From: Thauera phenylacetica B4P
GTDB taxonomy: Bacteria > Pseudomonadota > Gammaproteobacteria > Burkholderiales > Rhodocyclaceae
Direction: 5' to 3'
Assembly (NCBI RefSeq): GCF_000310225.1
Contig: NZ_AMXF01000020.1
Location: 1-36,167 of the forward strand
DNA: 36,167 nt
Shown here: one piece after another, positions 16,827 to 25,600 of the stretch
Numbering within the stretch: the first letter of the stretch is position 1
How the letters are laid out: every line of letters starts with the position of its first letter
The notes under the pieces: generated by a model
The model's input: the letters and a program-made list of their open reading frames with translations, nothing else
Told to the model about the DNA's origin: nothing
Database searches by the model: none
Translations under genes and position numbers: made by a program

Positions 16827-17225
16827 TCACTGCGCAGCGATGATGTCGATCTCGACCCGCAGCCCGGGGAAGGCGAGGCGCTCGATGCCGAGCAGCGTGA
16901 CCGCCGGCGGGCGCTCGGCGTCGAAGTAGGCGGAGCGGATCTCGCGGATGCGCGCGGTGTCCTCGGGGCGCAGGCCGACGACGTAGATCGTCACCTGCAC
17001 CAGGTCGCGCATGCTCGCGCCCTGCGCGCGCAGCGCGATCTTGAGGTTGTCGAGCGTGCCTGCGAGCTGCGCCTCGAGGTCGTCGGGGTTGCGCACCTTG
17101 CCCTCGCGGTCGCAGTCGACCTGGCCGGACACGAAGATCAGCCGTTGCGGCGTGCTGATCGAGAAGGTCTGGCTGAAGGCCTTGCCACTGAAGAGCTCGG
17201 GTGGATTGATCGCGATGCGTTCCAT
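16827..17225 (-). CDS. RidA/YjgF-family protein lacking the catalytic arginine
   Basis: 132 residues of the Rid fold (FVSGQVDCDREGKVRNPDD, QLAGTLDNLKIALRAQG, VEIDIIAAQ). Canonical RidA enzymes hydrolyse 2-aminoacrylate-type enamines using an Arg in the motif PARSCV (E. coli R105). Here the same place reads PAVTLLGIERL, so Arg is replaced by Val and imine hydrolase activity is doubtful. CAGGAG lies before the ATG. It follows benR on the same strand after 105 nt with a hairpin between, so it may be co-transcribed with it. Function unknown. Confidence 0.85.
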   Translation of the reverse strand: MERIAINPPELFSGKAFSQTFSISTPQRLIFVSGQVDCDREGKVRNPDDLEAQLAGTLDNLKIALRAQGASMRDLVQVTIYVVGLRPEDTARIREIRSAYFDAERPPAVTLLGIERLAFPGLRVEIDIIAAQ

Positions 17226-17254
17226 GGCGGATTTCTCCTGATGAGGTCGTGACC

Positions 17255-17280
17255 GCGCCTGCCCGCAGGAGGGCAGGCGC
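17255..17280 (-). other. Intercistronic hairpin benR/ridA-like gene
   Basis: A perfect 10-bp inverted repeat GCGCCTGCCC/GGGCAGGCGC with a 6-nt loop. No T-run on the minus strand. Confidence 0.45.
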
Positions 17281-17330
17281 GGGGCGGGAGGGGGGGCATG
17301 CGGCGCCCGGCAATGGACGCCGCGCGGCGT

Positions 17331-18302
17331 TCAGCGCCCGGCCTGGGGCTGGCGGCAGCGGATCGACTGCGAGGGCAGCACGCCGTAGGTGGACTTGTAG
17401 AGCTCGGAGAAGCGGCCCAGGTGCGAGAAGCCGTACTCGAGCGCCACCGCGGTGACGTTCGGACAGGCCTGGGCGGGGTCGTTCAGGATCGAATGCACCT
17501 TCTCGAGCTTCTTCTGGCGCACGAAGTTCTTCGGCGTCGTCTTGACGTTCTTCTCGAACAGCAGGTAGAGCGAGCGCAGGCTCAGCCCGGCGTACTGGGC
17601 GAGCTCGTCGGCGCCGAGCTCGAGCTTGATGTTGCGCTCGATGTAGTTCTCCAGGCGCTCGAAGCTGGGCGCGTGGCGGGTGGGGGCGACCATGCTGACG
17701 TTGTGCTTTAGCATCACCATCAGCTTGGTGGTGACCACGCGGCAGTAGTGCTGCAGCATCTGCGGCGTCGCCAGCTCGGACTCGGCCTCCTCGCACAGCA
17801 GGCGCAGCAGCAGCAGCAGGCTGTCGATGTCCTCGAAGCGCTGCGGCTCGGGGCTGAACTTGATGCGCTCGTTGGGCTTGAACCAGCGGTGCTCGGTGCA
17901 CGCGTCGTCGAGCATCGACGAGGGGATGCGGACAATGAACTTCTCGCAGTTGTCCGAGTAGGTGAGGTCCACCGGCTCGTCGGGGTTGAGCACCAGCACG
18001 TGGCCGGCGGGCAGGTCGAGCGTGCGGTTGGCTAGCGTGTAGCTGCAGTAGCCCTGCAGGATGAACTGGGCGTGGTAGATGTCGCCGAGGCTCTCGGACA
18101 GCACGCGCGCCTGCGCGCCGTAGCTCAGGCGGCACAGGTCGAGGGTGCCGGCGCGGCGGTGGCTGAGCGAGGCGCTGGCGTCGCTGGCGCGTGGCAGGCG
18201 CAGGCTGTGTGAGCCCACGTTGGCGCGCACGTACTCGGAGACCTCGAAGGGGTTGGCGGCGGCGAAGACGTTGCTCTGGCCGTTGAGGAAGCGGATGGGC
18301 AT
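17331..18302 (-). CDS. benR: AraC/XylS-family benzoate regulator, BenR type
   Basis: 323 residues. N-terminal effector/dimerisation domain (about 1-215) and a C-terminal AraC domain with two helix-turn-helix units. The C-terminus (LSLRSLYLLFEKN, TTPKNFVRQKKLEKV, VALEYGFSHLGRFSELYK) is close to XylS and BenR, which use benzoates to activate Pm and ben promoters. Open frame extends to GTG 18317, but ATG 18302 lies 8 nt after GGAGG and is chosen. Two pairs of XylS-like half-sites in the benA upstream region (22405-22491) are the expected targets. It lies downstream of benD but beyond a terminator, so it has its own promoter. Confidence 0.92.
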   Translation of the reverse strand: MPIRFLNGQSNVFAAANPFEVSEYVRANVGSHSLRLPRASDASASLSHRRAGTLDLCRLSYGAQARVLSESLGDIYHAQFILQGYCSYTLANRTLDLPAGHVLVLNPDEPVDLTYSDNCEKFIVRIPSSMLDDACTEHRWFKPNERIKFSPEPQRFEDIDSLLLLLRLLCEEAESELATPQMLQHYCRVVTTKLMVMLKHNVSMVAPTRHAPSFERLENYIERNIKLELGADELAQYAGLSLRSLYLLFEKNVKTTPKNFVRQKKLEKVHSILNDPAQACPNVTAVALEYGFSHLGRFSELYKSTYGVLPSQSIRCRQPQAGR

Positions 18303-18438
18303 CACGCGATCCTCCACTCGGGTTTGCTCACGTGCGATTGAAACCGGCGTTCCGTGCTCATGCGCTTCTCCTCTCCGCCTGGCGTGCAGGCTGTCTCGCT
18401 CTCTGTCGGGCGAAGCCGGCTTCTTGATGTGCCGTTCT

Positions 18439-18460
18439 TCGAGATACTTAAGAATCTCGA
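18439..18460. promoter_or_regulatory. Inverted repeat TCGAGAT-N8-ATCTCGA upstream of benR
   Basis: Arms at 18439-18445 and 18454-18460, in the AT-rich control region of benR. Each arm resembles half of the TCTCGAGA-type motif, but they are pulled apart by 8 bp. The 18303-18544 stretch holds no gene; the remaining AT-rich part (18461-18512) probably contains the benR promoter, which I could not place with confidence. Confidence 0.4.
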
Positions 18461-18544
18461 TTTTATTTGGATGGAAAAGCCCTGTCTATGGTTCTATGTA
18501 TAAATTTTTCTGATGCCGAGCAGTCGGGACGATCCGGGTGAACG

Positions 18545-18577
18545 AAAAAAAGCCGCGCTGCATCACTGCAGCGCGGC
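18545..18577 (-). terminator. Rho-independent terminator of benABCD
   Basis: A perfect 11-bp stem GCCGCGCTGCA/TGCAGCGCGGC with loop TCAC; on the minus strand it is followed by seven T (complement of 18545-18551). It starts 36 nt after the benD stop. Confidence 0.93.
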
Positions 18578-18612
18578 CGAGGCGTCCGAGGGGAGGGAGA
18601 GGACGCGGGAAA

Positions 18613-19389
18613 TCAGCCCAGGTCGCCACCGCCGACCGGCACGATGGTGCCGGTGATGTAGGCGGAGTCGTCGGAGGCGAGGAACAGGATGGGGTCGGCC
18701 TGCTCGTCGAGCGTGCCGTAGCGCTTCATCAGGCTGCTGTCGATCGACTGGGTGTAGATCTGCTTGTACCAGAGTTTCTCCTGCTCGCTCTGCTCCTTGG
18801 TGTTGCGCGGGATCAGGCGCGGCGGGGCCTCCGTGGCGCCCGGCGCGGTGGCATTGACGCGGATGCCGCGCTCGGCGTTCTCGAACGCCAGGCAGGCGGT
18901 GAGCGCATTGACGCCGCCCTTGGCCGCGCCGTAGGGCACGCGGTTGACGCCGCGGGTGGCGATCGAGGACACGTTCACGATCGCGCCCTGGCCCTGCTCC
19001 TGCATGTAGGGCAGGGCGGCGCGGCAGCACCACAGCGTGGGGAAGAGCGAGCGCCGGACCTCGGACTCGATCTCGTCCTCGTCGTAGTGCTCGAAGGGCT
19101 TGGTCCAGATCGTGCCGCCGACGTTGTTGATCAGGATGTCGATGCGGCCGAACTTCTCCACCGCGGCCTCCATGACGCGCTTGCAGTCGGCGAACTTCTC
19201 CAGGTCGGCGGTGAGGCTGAGGACCTCGACCTTCCCGGACAGCTCCTTGGCCACCTCATGGACGAGCTCGGAGCGGTCAACCAGCACCAGGGTGCCCTTC
19301 TCCTTGGCCATCTTCTCGGCGACGCGCTTGCCGATGCCCTGCGCGGCGCCGGTGATGACGGCCACTTTCTTCTTGAAACGGTTTGCCAT
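18613..19389 (-). CDS. benD: cis-1,6-dihydroxycyclohexa-2,4-diene-1-carboxylate dehydrogenase, BenD
   Basis: 258 residues, short-chain dehydrogenase/reductase. It oxidises and decarboxylates benzoate cis-diol to catechol with NAD+. NAD motif TGAAQGIG (13-20), NNVGG (88-92), catalytic Ser in NVSS (141/142), Y153 and K157 (YGAAK). Fourth gene of the benABCD operon, 27 nt after benC and before a strong terminator. Other SDR roles are possible by sequence alone, but the context fixes it. Confidence 0.94.
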   Translation of the reverse strand: MANRFKKKVAVITGAAQGIGKRVAEKMAKEKGTLVLVDRSELVHEVAKELSGKVEVLSLTADLEKFADCKRVMEAAVEKFGRIDILINNVGGTIWTKPFEHYDEDEIESEVRRSLFPTLWCCRAALPYMQEQGQGAIVNVSSIATRGVNRVPYGAAKGGVNALTACLAFENAERGIRVNATAPGATEAPPRLIPRNTKEQSEQEKLWYKQIYTQSIDSSLMKRYGTLDEQADPILFLASDDSAYITGTIVPVGGGDLG

Positions 19390-19416
19390 TGTCGCTCCTG
19401 ACGGGGTGGGCCGCGC

Positions 19417-20427
19417 TCAGACGCTGGCGGCGAACTTCTCGTAGTGGAAGCTGTTCGGTTCGACCTTGCGCTCGCGCAGGTCGTGGGCGACAGCCTCGAC
19501 CATGGGCGGGGGGCCGCACAGGTAGATGTCGACCTTGCCCTCGTTGAGGTGGGCGGGCTCGATGTGGGCGGTGACGTAGCCCTTCTTCGGCCAGCTGCTG
19601 TCGTCGGCGACCACGCACACGTCGTAGGTGAAGTTGGGCAGCGCCGCCTTGAAGGCGTCCAGGCGCTCGAGCTCGACCACGTCGGCGTCGGTGTTCACCC
19701 CGTAGATCAGGTGCACCGGGTGCGCGCTGCCGCCGGCGGCGACGAGCTTGTCGAGCATGGCGAGGAAGGGCGCGAGGCCGGTGCCGCCGGCGAGCATCAG
19801 CACCGGGCGGGCGACGTCGCGCAGGTAGAAGCTGCCGATCGGGCCGGCGAGCCTGATGGTGTCGCCGGCCTTCGCGGCGCCGGTGAGGTAGCCGCTCATC
19901 AGGCCGTTGGGCACGTTGCGGATGAGGAAGCTCACCTTGCTGTCGGCGGGCATCGAGCTGAACGAGTAGGCGCGCGTCTGCTCGGTGCCGGGCACGGTGA
20001 GGTTGGCGTACTGGCCGGGCAGGAAGGCGAGCTTGGCGATGCCTTCGCCCTGCAGCACCAGGGAGAGCGTGCTCGGCGAGAGCTGGCGCACCTCGGCCAC
20101 GGTGGCGGTGAGGGTGGCGTGCTTGATCTTGCACACCTCGGACGAGGCGGGCACGTTCACCACGCAGTCGCTCTTGGGGTGCATCTGGCAGGTGAGGACG
20201 TAGCCGAGCTTGGCCTCTTCCTCGCTCATGGCGTCGTCGATGTAGAAGCCGAGCTCGTACTTGCCCGATTCGGCCTTGCACTTGCAGGCGCCGCAGGCGC
20301 CGTCGCGGCAGTCGATGGGGACGTTCACGCCCTGGCGATAGGCCGCGTCGGCCACCGTCTCGGTGGCGTTGCAGTCGATGAAGCGGGTGACGCCGTCCTC
20401 GAAGTTCAGCGCGATCTTGAATGTCAT
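19417..20427 (-). CDS. benC: Benzoate 1,2-dioxygenase reductase, BenC
   Basis: 336 residues. It passes electrons from NADH via FAD and [2Fe-2S] to the BenAB oxygenase. N-terminal ferredoxin domain with C40, C45, C48 and C80; FAD-binding RAYSFSSMP; NAD-binding GGTGLAPFLAML; C-terminal CGPPPMVEAV. The frame is open to 20475, but ATG 20427 gives the family N-terminus (MTFKIALNFEDGVTRF) and has GGGAGA upstream. 66 nt separate it from benB. Confidence 0.95.
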   Translation of the reverse strand: MTFKIALNFEDGVTRFIDCNATETVADAAYRQGVNVPIDCRDGACGACKCKAESGKYELGFYIDDAMSEEEAKLGYVLTCQMHPKSDCVVNVPASSEVCKIKHATLTATVAEVRQLSPSTLSLVLQGEGIAKLAFLPGQYANLTVPGTEQTRAYSFSSMPADSKVSFLIRNVPNGLMSGYLTGAAKAGDTIRLAGPIGSFYLRDVARPVLMLAGGTGLAPFLAMLDKLVAAGGSAHPVHLIYGVNTDADVVELERLDAFKAALPNFTYDVCVVADDSSWPKKGYVTAHIEPAHLNEGKVDIYLCGPPPMVEAVAHDLRERKVEPNSFHYEKFAASV

Positions 20428-20493
20428 GGTTGTCTCTCCCGGTTGGGGCGGGGTCGCCCGCGCCGTTGCCGGCACGGTGCCCCGCCCTCGTTG

Positions 20494-20982
20494 TCAGACG
20501 TGGTAAACGTCGATGACGTGGCGGATGTAGTCGGTCTTCAGGACGACCTTCTTGTCCTTGATCAGCGGGCTCGCGCCGGACACGTCCAGGGTGTAGTAGC
20601 TGGTGCCGCAGAAGTGGTCGGTGTGGTGGTAGCGCACGCTCATGGTGTGCCAGTTGAAGCGCAGCTTGACCGTCTTGTCGTTCTGCTCGACCACCTCGAT
20701 GTTGCTGATGTGGTGGTTCGTGCGGGTGTCGGGGATGGTCGCGCTCGAGCGCTCGGTACGGATACGGAATACGCGGTCTTCCAGGCCGGAACGGCGGCCG
20801 TACCAGATCAGCGAGATCTCGGACTGCGGATCTTCGGTCAGCTCGCCGTCGTCATCCCAGGCCGGCATCCAGAAGGTGCAGTTCTCGTCGTACATCGCCA
20901 GCCACTCGTCCCACTCGCGGTCGTCCAGGTGGCGAGCCTCACGATACAGGAAGGCGCACAGGTTCTCGTAGGAAATGCTCAT
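20494..20982 (-). CDS. benB: Benzoate 1,2-dioxygenase small (beta) subunit, BenB
   Basis: 162 residues, ring-hydroxylating dioxygenase beta subunit (NTF2-like fold), structural partner of BenA in an alpha3-beta3 oxygenase. Typical segments are EARHLDDREWDEWLAMYDENCTFWMPAW near the N-terminus and TSYYTLDV toward the C-terminus. GGAGAC precedes the ATG; only 15 nt from benA. Confidence 0.95.
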   Translation of the reverse strand: MSISYENLCAFLYREARHLDDREWDEWLAMYDENCTFWMPAWDDDGELTEDPQSEISLIWYGRRSGLEDRVFRIRTERSSATIPDTRTNHHISNIEVVEQNDKTVKLRFNWHTMSVRYHHTDHFCGTSYYTLDVSGASPLIKDKKVVLKTDYIRHVIDVYHV

Positions 20983-20997
20983 CTCGTAAGTCTCCGA

Positions 20998-22338
20998 TTA
21001 TGCGTTCTTGGCTTCGGCTTCGGCGGCCTTGCGGATCTGCTCGAGCCAGTAGGTGTGCTGGGCGACGTAGAGGCCCTCGTCCTCGGTCTTGACGCCGGAC
21101 AGGATGGGCTTGAGGCCGATCTTGTCGGCTTCCTCGTCCGGGCCTTCGACCCAGTGCGTGGCGCCGCGCGACATGTCGTTCCATTCCAGCGCACGACCCA
21201 TGAAGCCTTCCTGGCAGGCGCGGAATTCCTCGAGGTCGTCCGGCGTGGCCATGCCCGAGGCGTTGAAGAAGTCCTCGTACTGGCGGATGCGGCGCGTGCG
21301 CGCCTCGGCCGACTCGCCCTTGGGCGCGATGCAATAGATCGTGACCTCGGTACGGTTCACGTCCAGCGGGCGGAGAACGCGGATCTGCGAGCTGAACTGG
21401 TCCATCAGGTACACGTTCGGGTACAGGCACAGGTTGCGCGAGTTGCCGATCATCCAGTCGGCCTTGGCTTCGCCGAACTCGGCCACCAGGCGGTCGCGCT
21501 GTTCCATCAGCGGACGGTCTTCGGGGTTGTCCCAGCGCGTCCACAGCAGCAGGTGGCCGTTCTCGAACGAGTACGAGCCGCCGCCCTTCTTGGCCCAGCC
21601 GCCGGCGCTCATGGCCTTGATGTCGTCGCCGGCGTCGCGGCTCTTGCGCTGCGCCTGGGTGGCGGCGTAGTTCCAGTGTACGGCGGTGACGTGGTAGCCG
21701 TCGGCGCCGTTCTCGGCCTGCAGCTTCCAGTTGCCTTCATAGACGTAGGTCGAGGAGCCGCGCAGCACTTCCAGGCCCTCGGGCGACTGGTCGACGACCA
21801 TGTCGATGATCTTCTTCGATTCCCCCAGATAGTCCTCGAGCGACTGTACGTCCGGGTTCAGGCTGCCGAAGAGGAAGCCGCGGTAGGACTCGAAGCGCGC
21901 GATCTTCTTGAGGTCGTGCGAGCCCTCGCAGTTGAAGCCCTCGGGGTAGCCGGTCTCGGTGGGGTCCTTGATCTTCAGCAGCTTGCCCGAGTTGTTGAAG
22001 GTCCAGCCGTGGAAGGGGCAGGTATAGGTGGCCTTGTTGCCGTGCTTGAAGCGCGCCAGCGTGGCGCCGCGGTGAGCGCAGGCGTTGATGAAACAGTTGA
22101 GCTGGTTGTCCTTGTTGCGGGTGATGAACACCGGCTGACGACCGATCTTGGTCGTGTAGTAGTCGTTGATCTTCGGCAGCTGGCTCTCGTGGGCGAGATA
22201 GATCCAGTTGCCTTCGAAGATGTGCTTCATCTCGAGGTCGAACAGCTCGCGGCTGGTGAACATCTCACGCTTGCAGCGGAAAAGCCCTTTTTCCTTGTCC
22301 TTCTCGAGGAGTGAGTCCAGATATTCCGTAGTGATCAT
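20998..22338 (-). CDS. benA: Benzoate 1,2-dioxygenase large (alpha) subunit, BenA
   Basis: 446 residues, catalytic subunit that dihydroxylates benzoate to the cis-diol. Rieske [2Fe-2S] ligands C87, H89 (CAHRGATL) and C107, H110 (CPFHGW). Mononuclear iron ligands H216 and H221 with bridging D213 ([12 protein letters not shown]). Toluate dioxygenase (XylX) is a close relative, so substituted benzoates may also be used. CAGGAG precedes the ATG. First gene of the operon, divergent from the 22612 operon across a shared XylS/BenR control region. Confidence 0.95.
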   Translation of the reverse strand: MITTEYLDSLLEKDKEKGLFRCKREMFTSRELFDLEMKHIFEGNWIYLAHESQLPKINDYYTTKIGRQPVFITRNKDNQLNCFINACAHRGATLARFKHGNKATYTCPFHGWTFNNSGKLLKIKDPTETGYPEGFNCEGSHDLKKIARFESYRGFLFGSLNPDVQSLEDYLGESKKIIDMVVDQSPEGLEVLRGSSTYVYEGNWKLQAENGADGYHVTAVHWNYAATQAQRKSRDAGDDIKAMSAGGWAKKGGGSYSFENGHLLLWTRWDNPEDRPLMEQRDRLVAEFGEAKADWMIGNSRNLCLYPNVYLMDQFSSQIRVLRPLDVNRTEVTIYCIAPKGESAEARTRRIRQYEDFFNASGMATPDDLEEFRACQEGFMGRALEWNDMSRGATHWVEGPDEEADKIGLKPILSGVKTEDEGLYVAQHTYWLEQIRKAAEAEAKNA

Positions 22339-22377
22339 CGCCAGAGTCTCCTGTGTTGTCTGATGCGCGGAGTTCGC

Positions 22378-22441
22378 ATCGTAGGGGGGGCAAATGGCGC
22401 GAAATATCCAGTTCTTGCAACATCAATATCCAGTCTCTGCA
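22378..22441 (-). promoter_or_regulatory. BenR/XylS-dependent promoter of benABCD (Pm-like)
   Basis: Read on the minus strand: distal half-site TGCAGAGACTGGATA (22427-22441), proximal half-site TGCAAGAACTGGATA (22405-22419), then 21 bp, then the -10-like TACGAT (22378-22383). Both fit the XylS consensus TGCA-N6-GGNTA as direct repeats with a 22-bp period. The -10 spacing equals that of TOL Pm as I recall it. The benA start is 40 bp further on. Confidence 0.85.
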
Positions 22442-22454
22442 GGGCGGTCCCCGC

Positions 22455-22518
22455 TGCACAAAGCGGATAGCGGTTGTGCACGAAGTGGATATTGCCGTAT
22501 GGCCGCTCCCCCTAATCT
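22455..22518 (+). promoter_or_regulatory. BenR/XylS-dependent promoter of the oxidoreductase/meta-cleavage operon (Pm-like)
   Basis: Distal half-site TGCACAAAGCGGATA (22455-22469), proximal TGCACGAAGTGGATA (22477-22491), then 21 bp to TAATCT (22513-22518) as -10. Same 22-bp period and same spacing to the -10 as the divergent benA promoter. Even the GGCC and C-run before the -10 resemble Pm. The first gene starts about 94 bp downstream. Confidence 0.85.
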
Positions 22519-22611
22519 GCGCCCCAGATCGTTCCGCACTGCCGTCCGGCGCGCGTGGGGCGAGACGGACAAAACGCCTGGCGACGGGCTGATAAAAGGG
22601 GAAGGACACTC

Positions 22612-25600
22612 ATGTCATCCGGCAAGCAAATCTCCAACACGTTCACCCAGGAAGAAGGAGACATCCACCTGGGCGGCATCGACGCGATCGTCCGCCTGAC
22701 CCTCGACCAGGTGCGCACCGACGCCCGTCGCGGGCTCAAGACAGGCATGTTCGTCTCCGGCTACCGCGGCTCGCCCGTCGGCATGCTCGACGCCGCGCTG
22801 ATCAAGCAGCAGAAGCTGCTGGTGCAGAACCACATCCACTTCGTCGACGGCATCAACGAGGACCTCGCCGCCACCGCGGTGTGGGGCACGCAGATGCTGC
22901 ACACCGTCGGCAAGCAGAAGTTCGACGGCGTCACCGGCATGTGGTACGGCAAGGCGCCGGGCGTGGACCGCTCGGGCGACGCGCTCAAGCACGCCAACTA
23001 CACCGGCATCGCCAAGAACGGCGGCGTGCTCGCGATCGCGGGCGACGACCCGAGCTGCAAGAGCTCCTCGCTGTGCTCGCAGTCAGAGCCGATGCTGTTC
23101 CACGTCGGCATCCCCTCGCTGTACCCGGGCAACGTCCAGGAGATCCTCGACTACGGCCTGCACGGCTACCAGATGTCGCGCCTGGGCGGGCTGTGGGTGG
23201 GCATGAAGATCGTCACCAACGTCGCCGACGGCACCGGCACCGCCAGCGTGTCGCCCGAGCGCCTGAACTTCGTCACCCCCGACCTCGAGTTCGACGGCAA
23301 GCTGTTCACGCCCAACATGAACCTGGGCATGAACGTGCGCGTCGAGGCGCTGGAGATGGAGCAGTCGCTGTACACCCGCCGCCTCGAGGTGGCCAAGCGC
23401 TACGCCCGCGCCAACAACCTCAACAACGTCGTCTTCCCCAACCCCGGCGCCTGGATCGGCATCATCACCGCGGGCAAGACCTACAACGACCTCAACCAGG
23501 CCTTCCTCGAGATGGGCCTGGACGACGCGGCGCTGCGCCGCTACGGCATCCGCATCCTCAAGATGGGCATGCTGTTCCCGATGGAGCCGACCATCGTGCG
23601 CGAGTTCGCGCAGGGTCTGGAAGAGATCTTCGTCATCGAGGAGAAGCGCCCCTTCCTGGAGATGTTCGCCAAGCAGGTGCTCTACGGCATGGCCAACGCG
23701 CCGCGCATCGTGGGCAAGTTCGACGAGGAAGAGAAGGAGCTGCTGCCGCACTACGGCGAGTTCGAGTCCGACATCATCGTGCGCGCGCTGCTCAAGCGCC
23801 TGTCGCGCAAGACCCGCATCGAATCGGCCGAGAACTGGCTCAAGCGCCTGGACGAGATCCACTCGCGCAACAAGCTGCCGACCGCGGTGCGCACCGCCTG
23901 GTTCTGCTCGGGCTGTCCGCACAACTCGTCCACCCAGGCCCTCGACGGCAGCATCGTGTCGGCCGGCATCGGCTGCCACACCATGGCGATGTGGATGGGC
24001 CGCAACGTGGTCATGGGCACCCACATGGGTGCCGAGGGCACGCAGTGGATCGGCATGGCGCCCTTTACCGAGGCGCAGCACATCTTCCAGAACATGGGCG
24101 ACGGCACCTACGCCCACTCGGGCAGCCTGGCGATCCGCTACGCGGCCTCGACCGGGGTGAACATCACCTTCAAGCTGCTGCGCAACGCCCACACCTCGAT
24201 GACCGGCGGACAGGCCATCCAGGGCGAGGTCCCGGTGACCAACATGGTCTCCGACCTGCTCGCCAACGGCGTCAAGAAGATCATCGTCACCACCGACGAG
24301 CCCGCGCGCTTCAACGGCGTGCAACTGCCCGGCGGCACCGAGGTCTGGCACCGCGACCGCATCGAGGAGGCGCAGCGCGTGCTCGCCGCCACCCCGGGCT
24401 GTACCGTGCTGCTGCACGACCAGGAGTGCGCCGCCGAGCTGCGCCGCGCGCGTAGCCGCGGCAAGGCCGACGAGCCGGTCGAGGTCACGGTCATCAACGA
24501 GCGCGTGTGCGAAGGCTGTGGCGACTGCGGCGAGAAGTCGAACTGCATGTCGGTCGAGCCGGTGCAGACCGAGTTCGGCCGCAAGACCCGCATCCACCAG
24601 TCCTCGTGCAACAAGGACTTCAGCTGCGTGAAGGGCTTCTGCCCGTCCTTCCTCACCATCACCCCGCACCCGGCCCCGGCCAGCGAGGGCGCGCCCAAGA
24701 AGAAGAAGGGCCGCATCCCCGCGCTCGAGCGCGAGCTGCCGGCGCCGGTCAACAAGGTCGATGACAGCCTGGGCTTCGGCATCCACGTCATGGGCATCGG
24801 CGGTACCGGCTCGGTGACCGTGGTGGCGACGCTGGCGCGTGCCGCCCGCCTCGAAGGCAAGCACGTGATCGGCCTCGACCAGACCGGCCTGGCGCAGAAG
24901 GGCGGCGCGGTGATCTCCGACATCAAGATCACCCACGCCCCGTTCAAGGGTTCGAACAAGATCTCGGACGGCCGCGCCGACCTGTATCTGGGCTTCGACA
25001 TCCTCAACGCCACCGACCCGAAGAACCTCGACAAGTGCAACCCGGAGCGCACCATCGCGGTCGTGTCCACCACCCAGACCCCGACCGGTCAGATGGTGAC
25101 CAACCGCAAGGCGCTGTTCCCGGCCACCAGTGGTCTCACCGGCGGCATCGACCGCGTCACCCGCAAGGAGCACAACGTGTTCCTCGACGGCGAGGCGCTG
25201 GCCGCGGGCCTGTTCGGCGATGCCATGGCGACCAACAACTTCATGGTCGGCGTGGCCTTCCAGGCCGGCACCATCCCGCTCGCGGCCGAGTCGATCGAGG
25301 AAGCCATCCGCCTGTCCGGCGTGGCGGTGGACATGAGCCTGGCGGCCTTCCGCTGGGGCCGCATGGCGGTGGTCGATCGTGCGTTCGTCGAAGCCGAGGT
25401 GGCGCGCCAGAAGCCGGGCGGCAAGGTGGTGGTGCTCAACAAGGCGCCGCAGCTGTCGCCGGCCGCGCGTGCGATCGTCGATTCGATCGGCGCCAGCGGC
25501 GAGGTCAAGCGCCTGGTCGAGGTCCGCGTGCCCGAGCTCATCGCCTTCCAGGACGAGGCCTACGCCAAGCGTTACGCCGAGGTCGTCAAGCGCGTGGTCG

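Noticed and set aside
19444-22314. 956-residue open frame on the plus strand
   Set aside because: It lies opposite benC, benB and benA, which have clear cofactor motifs. The product is low-complexity Val/Ala/Leu/Gly/His-rich sequence, typical of a shadow frame in GC-rich DNA.
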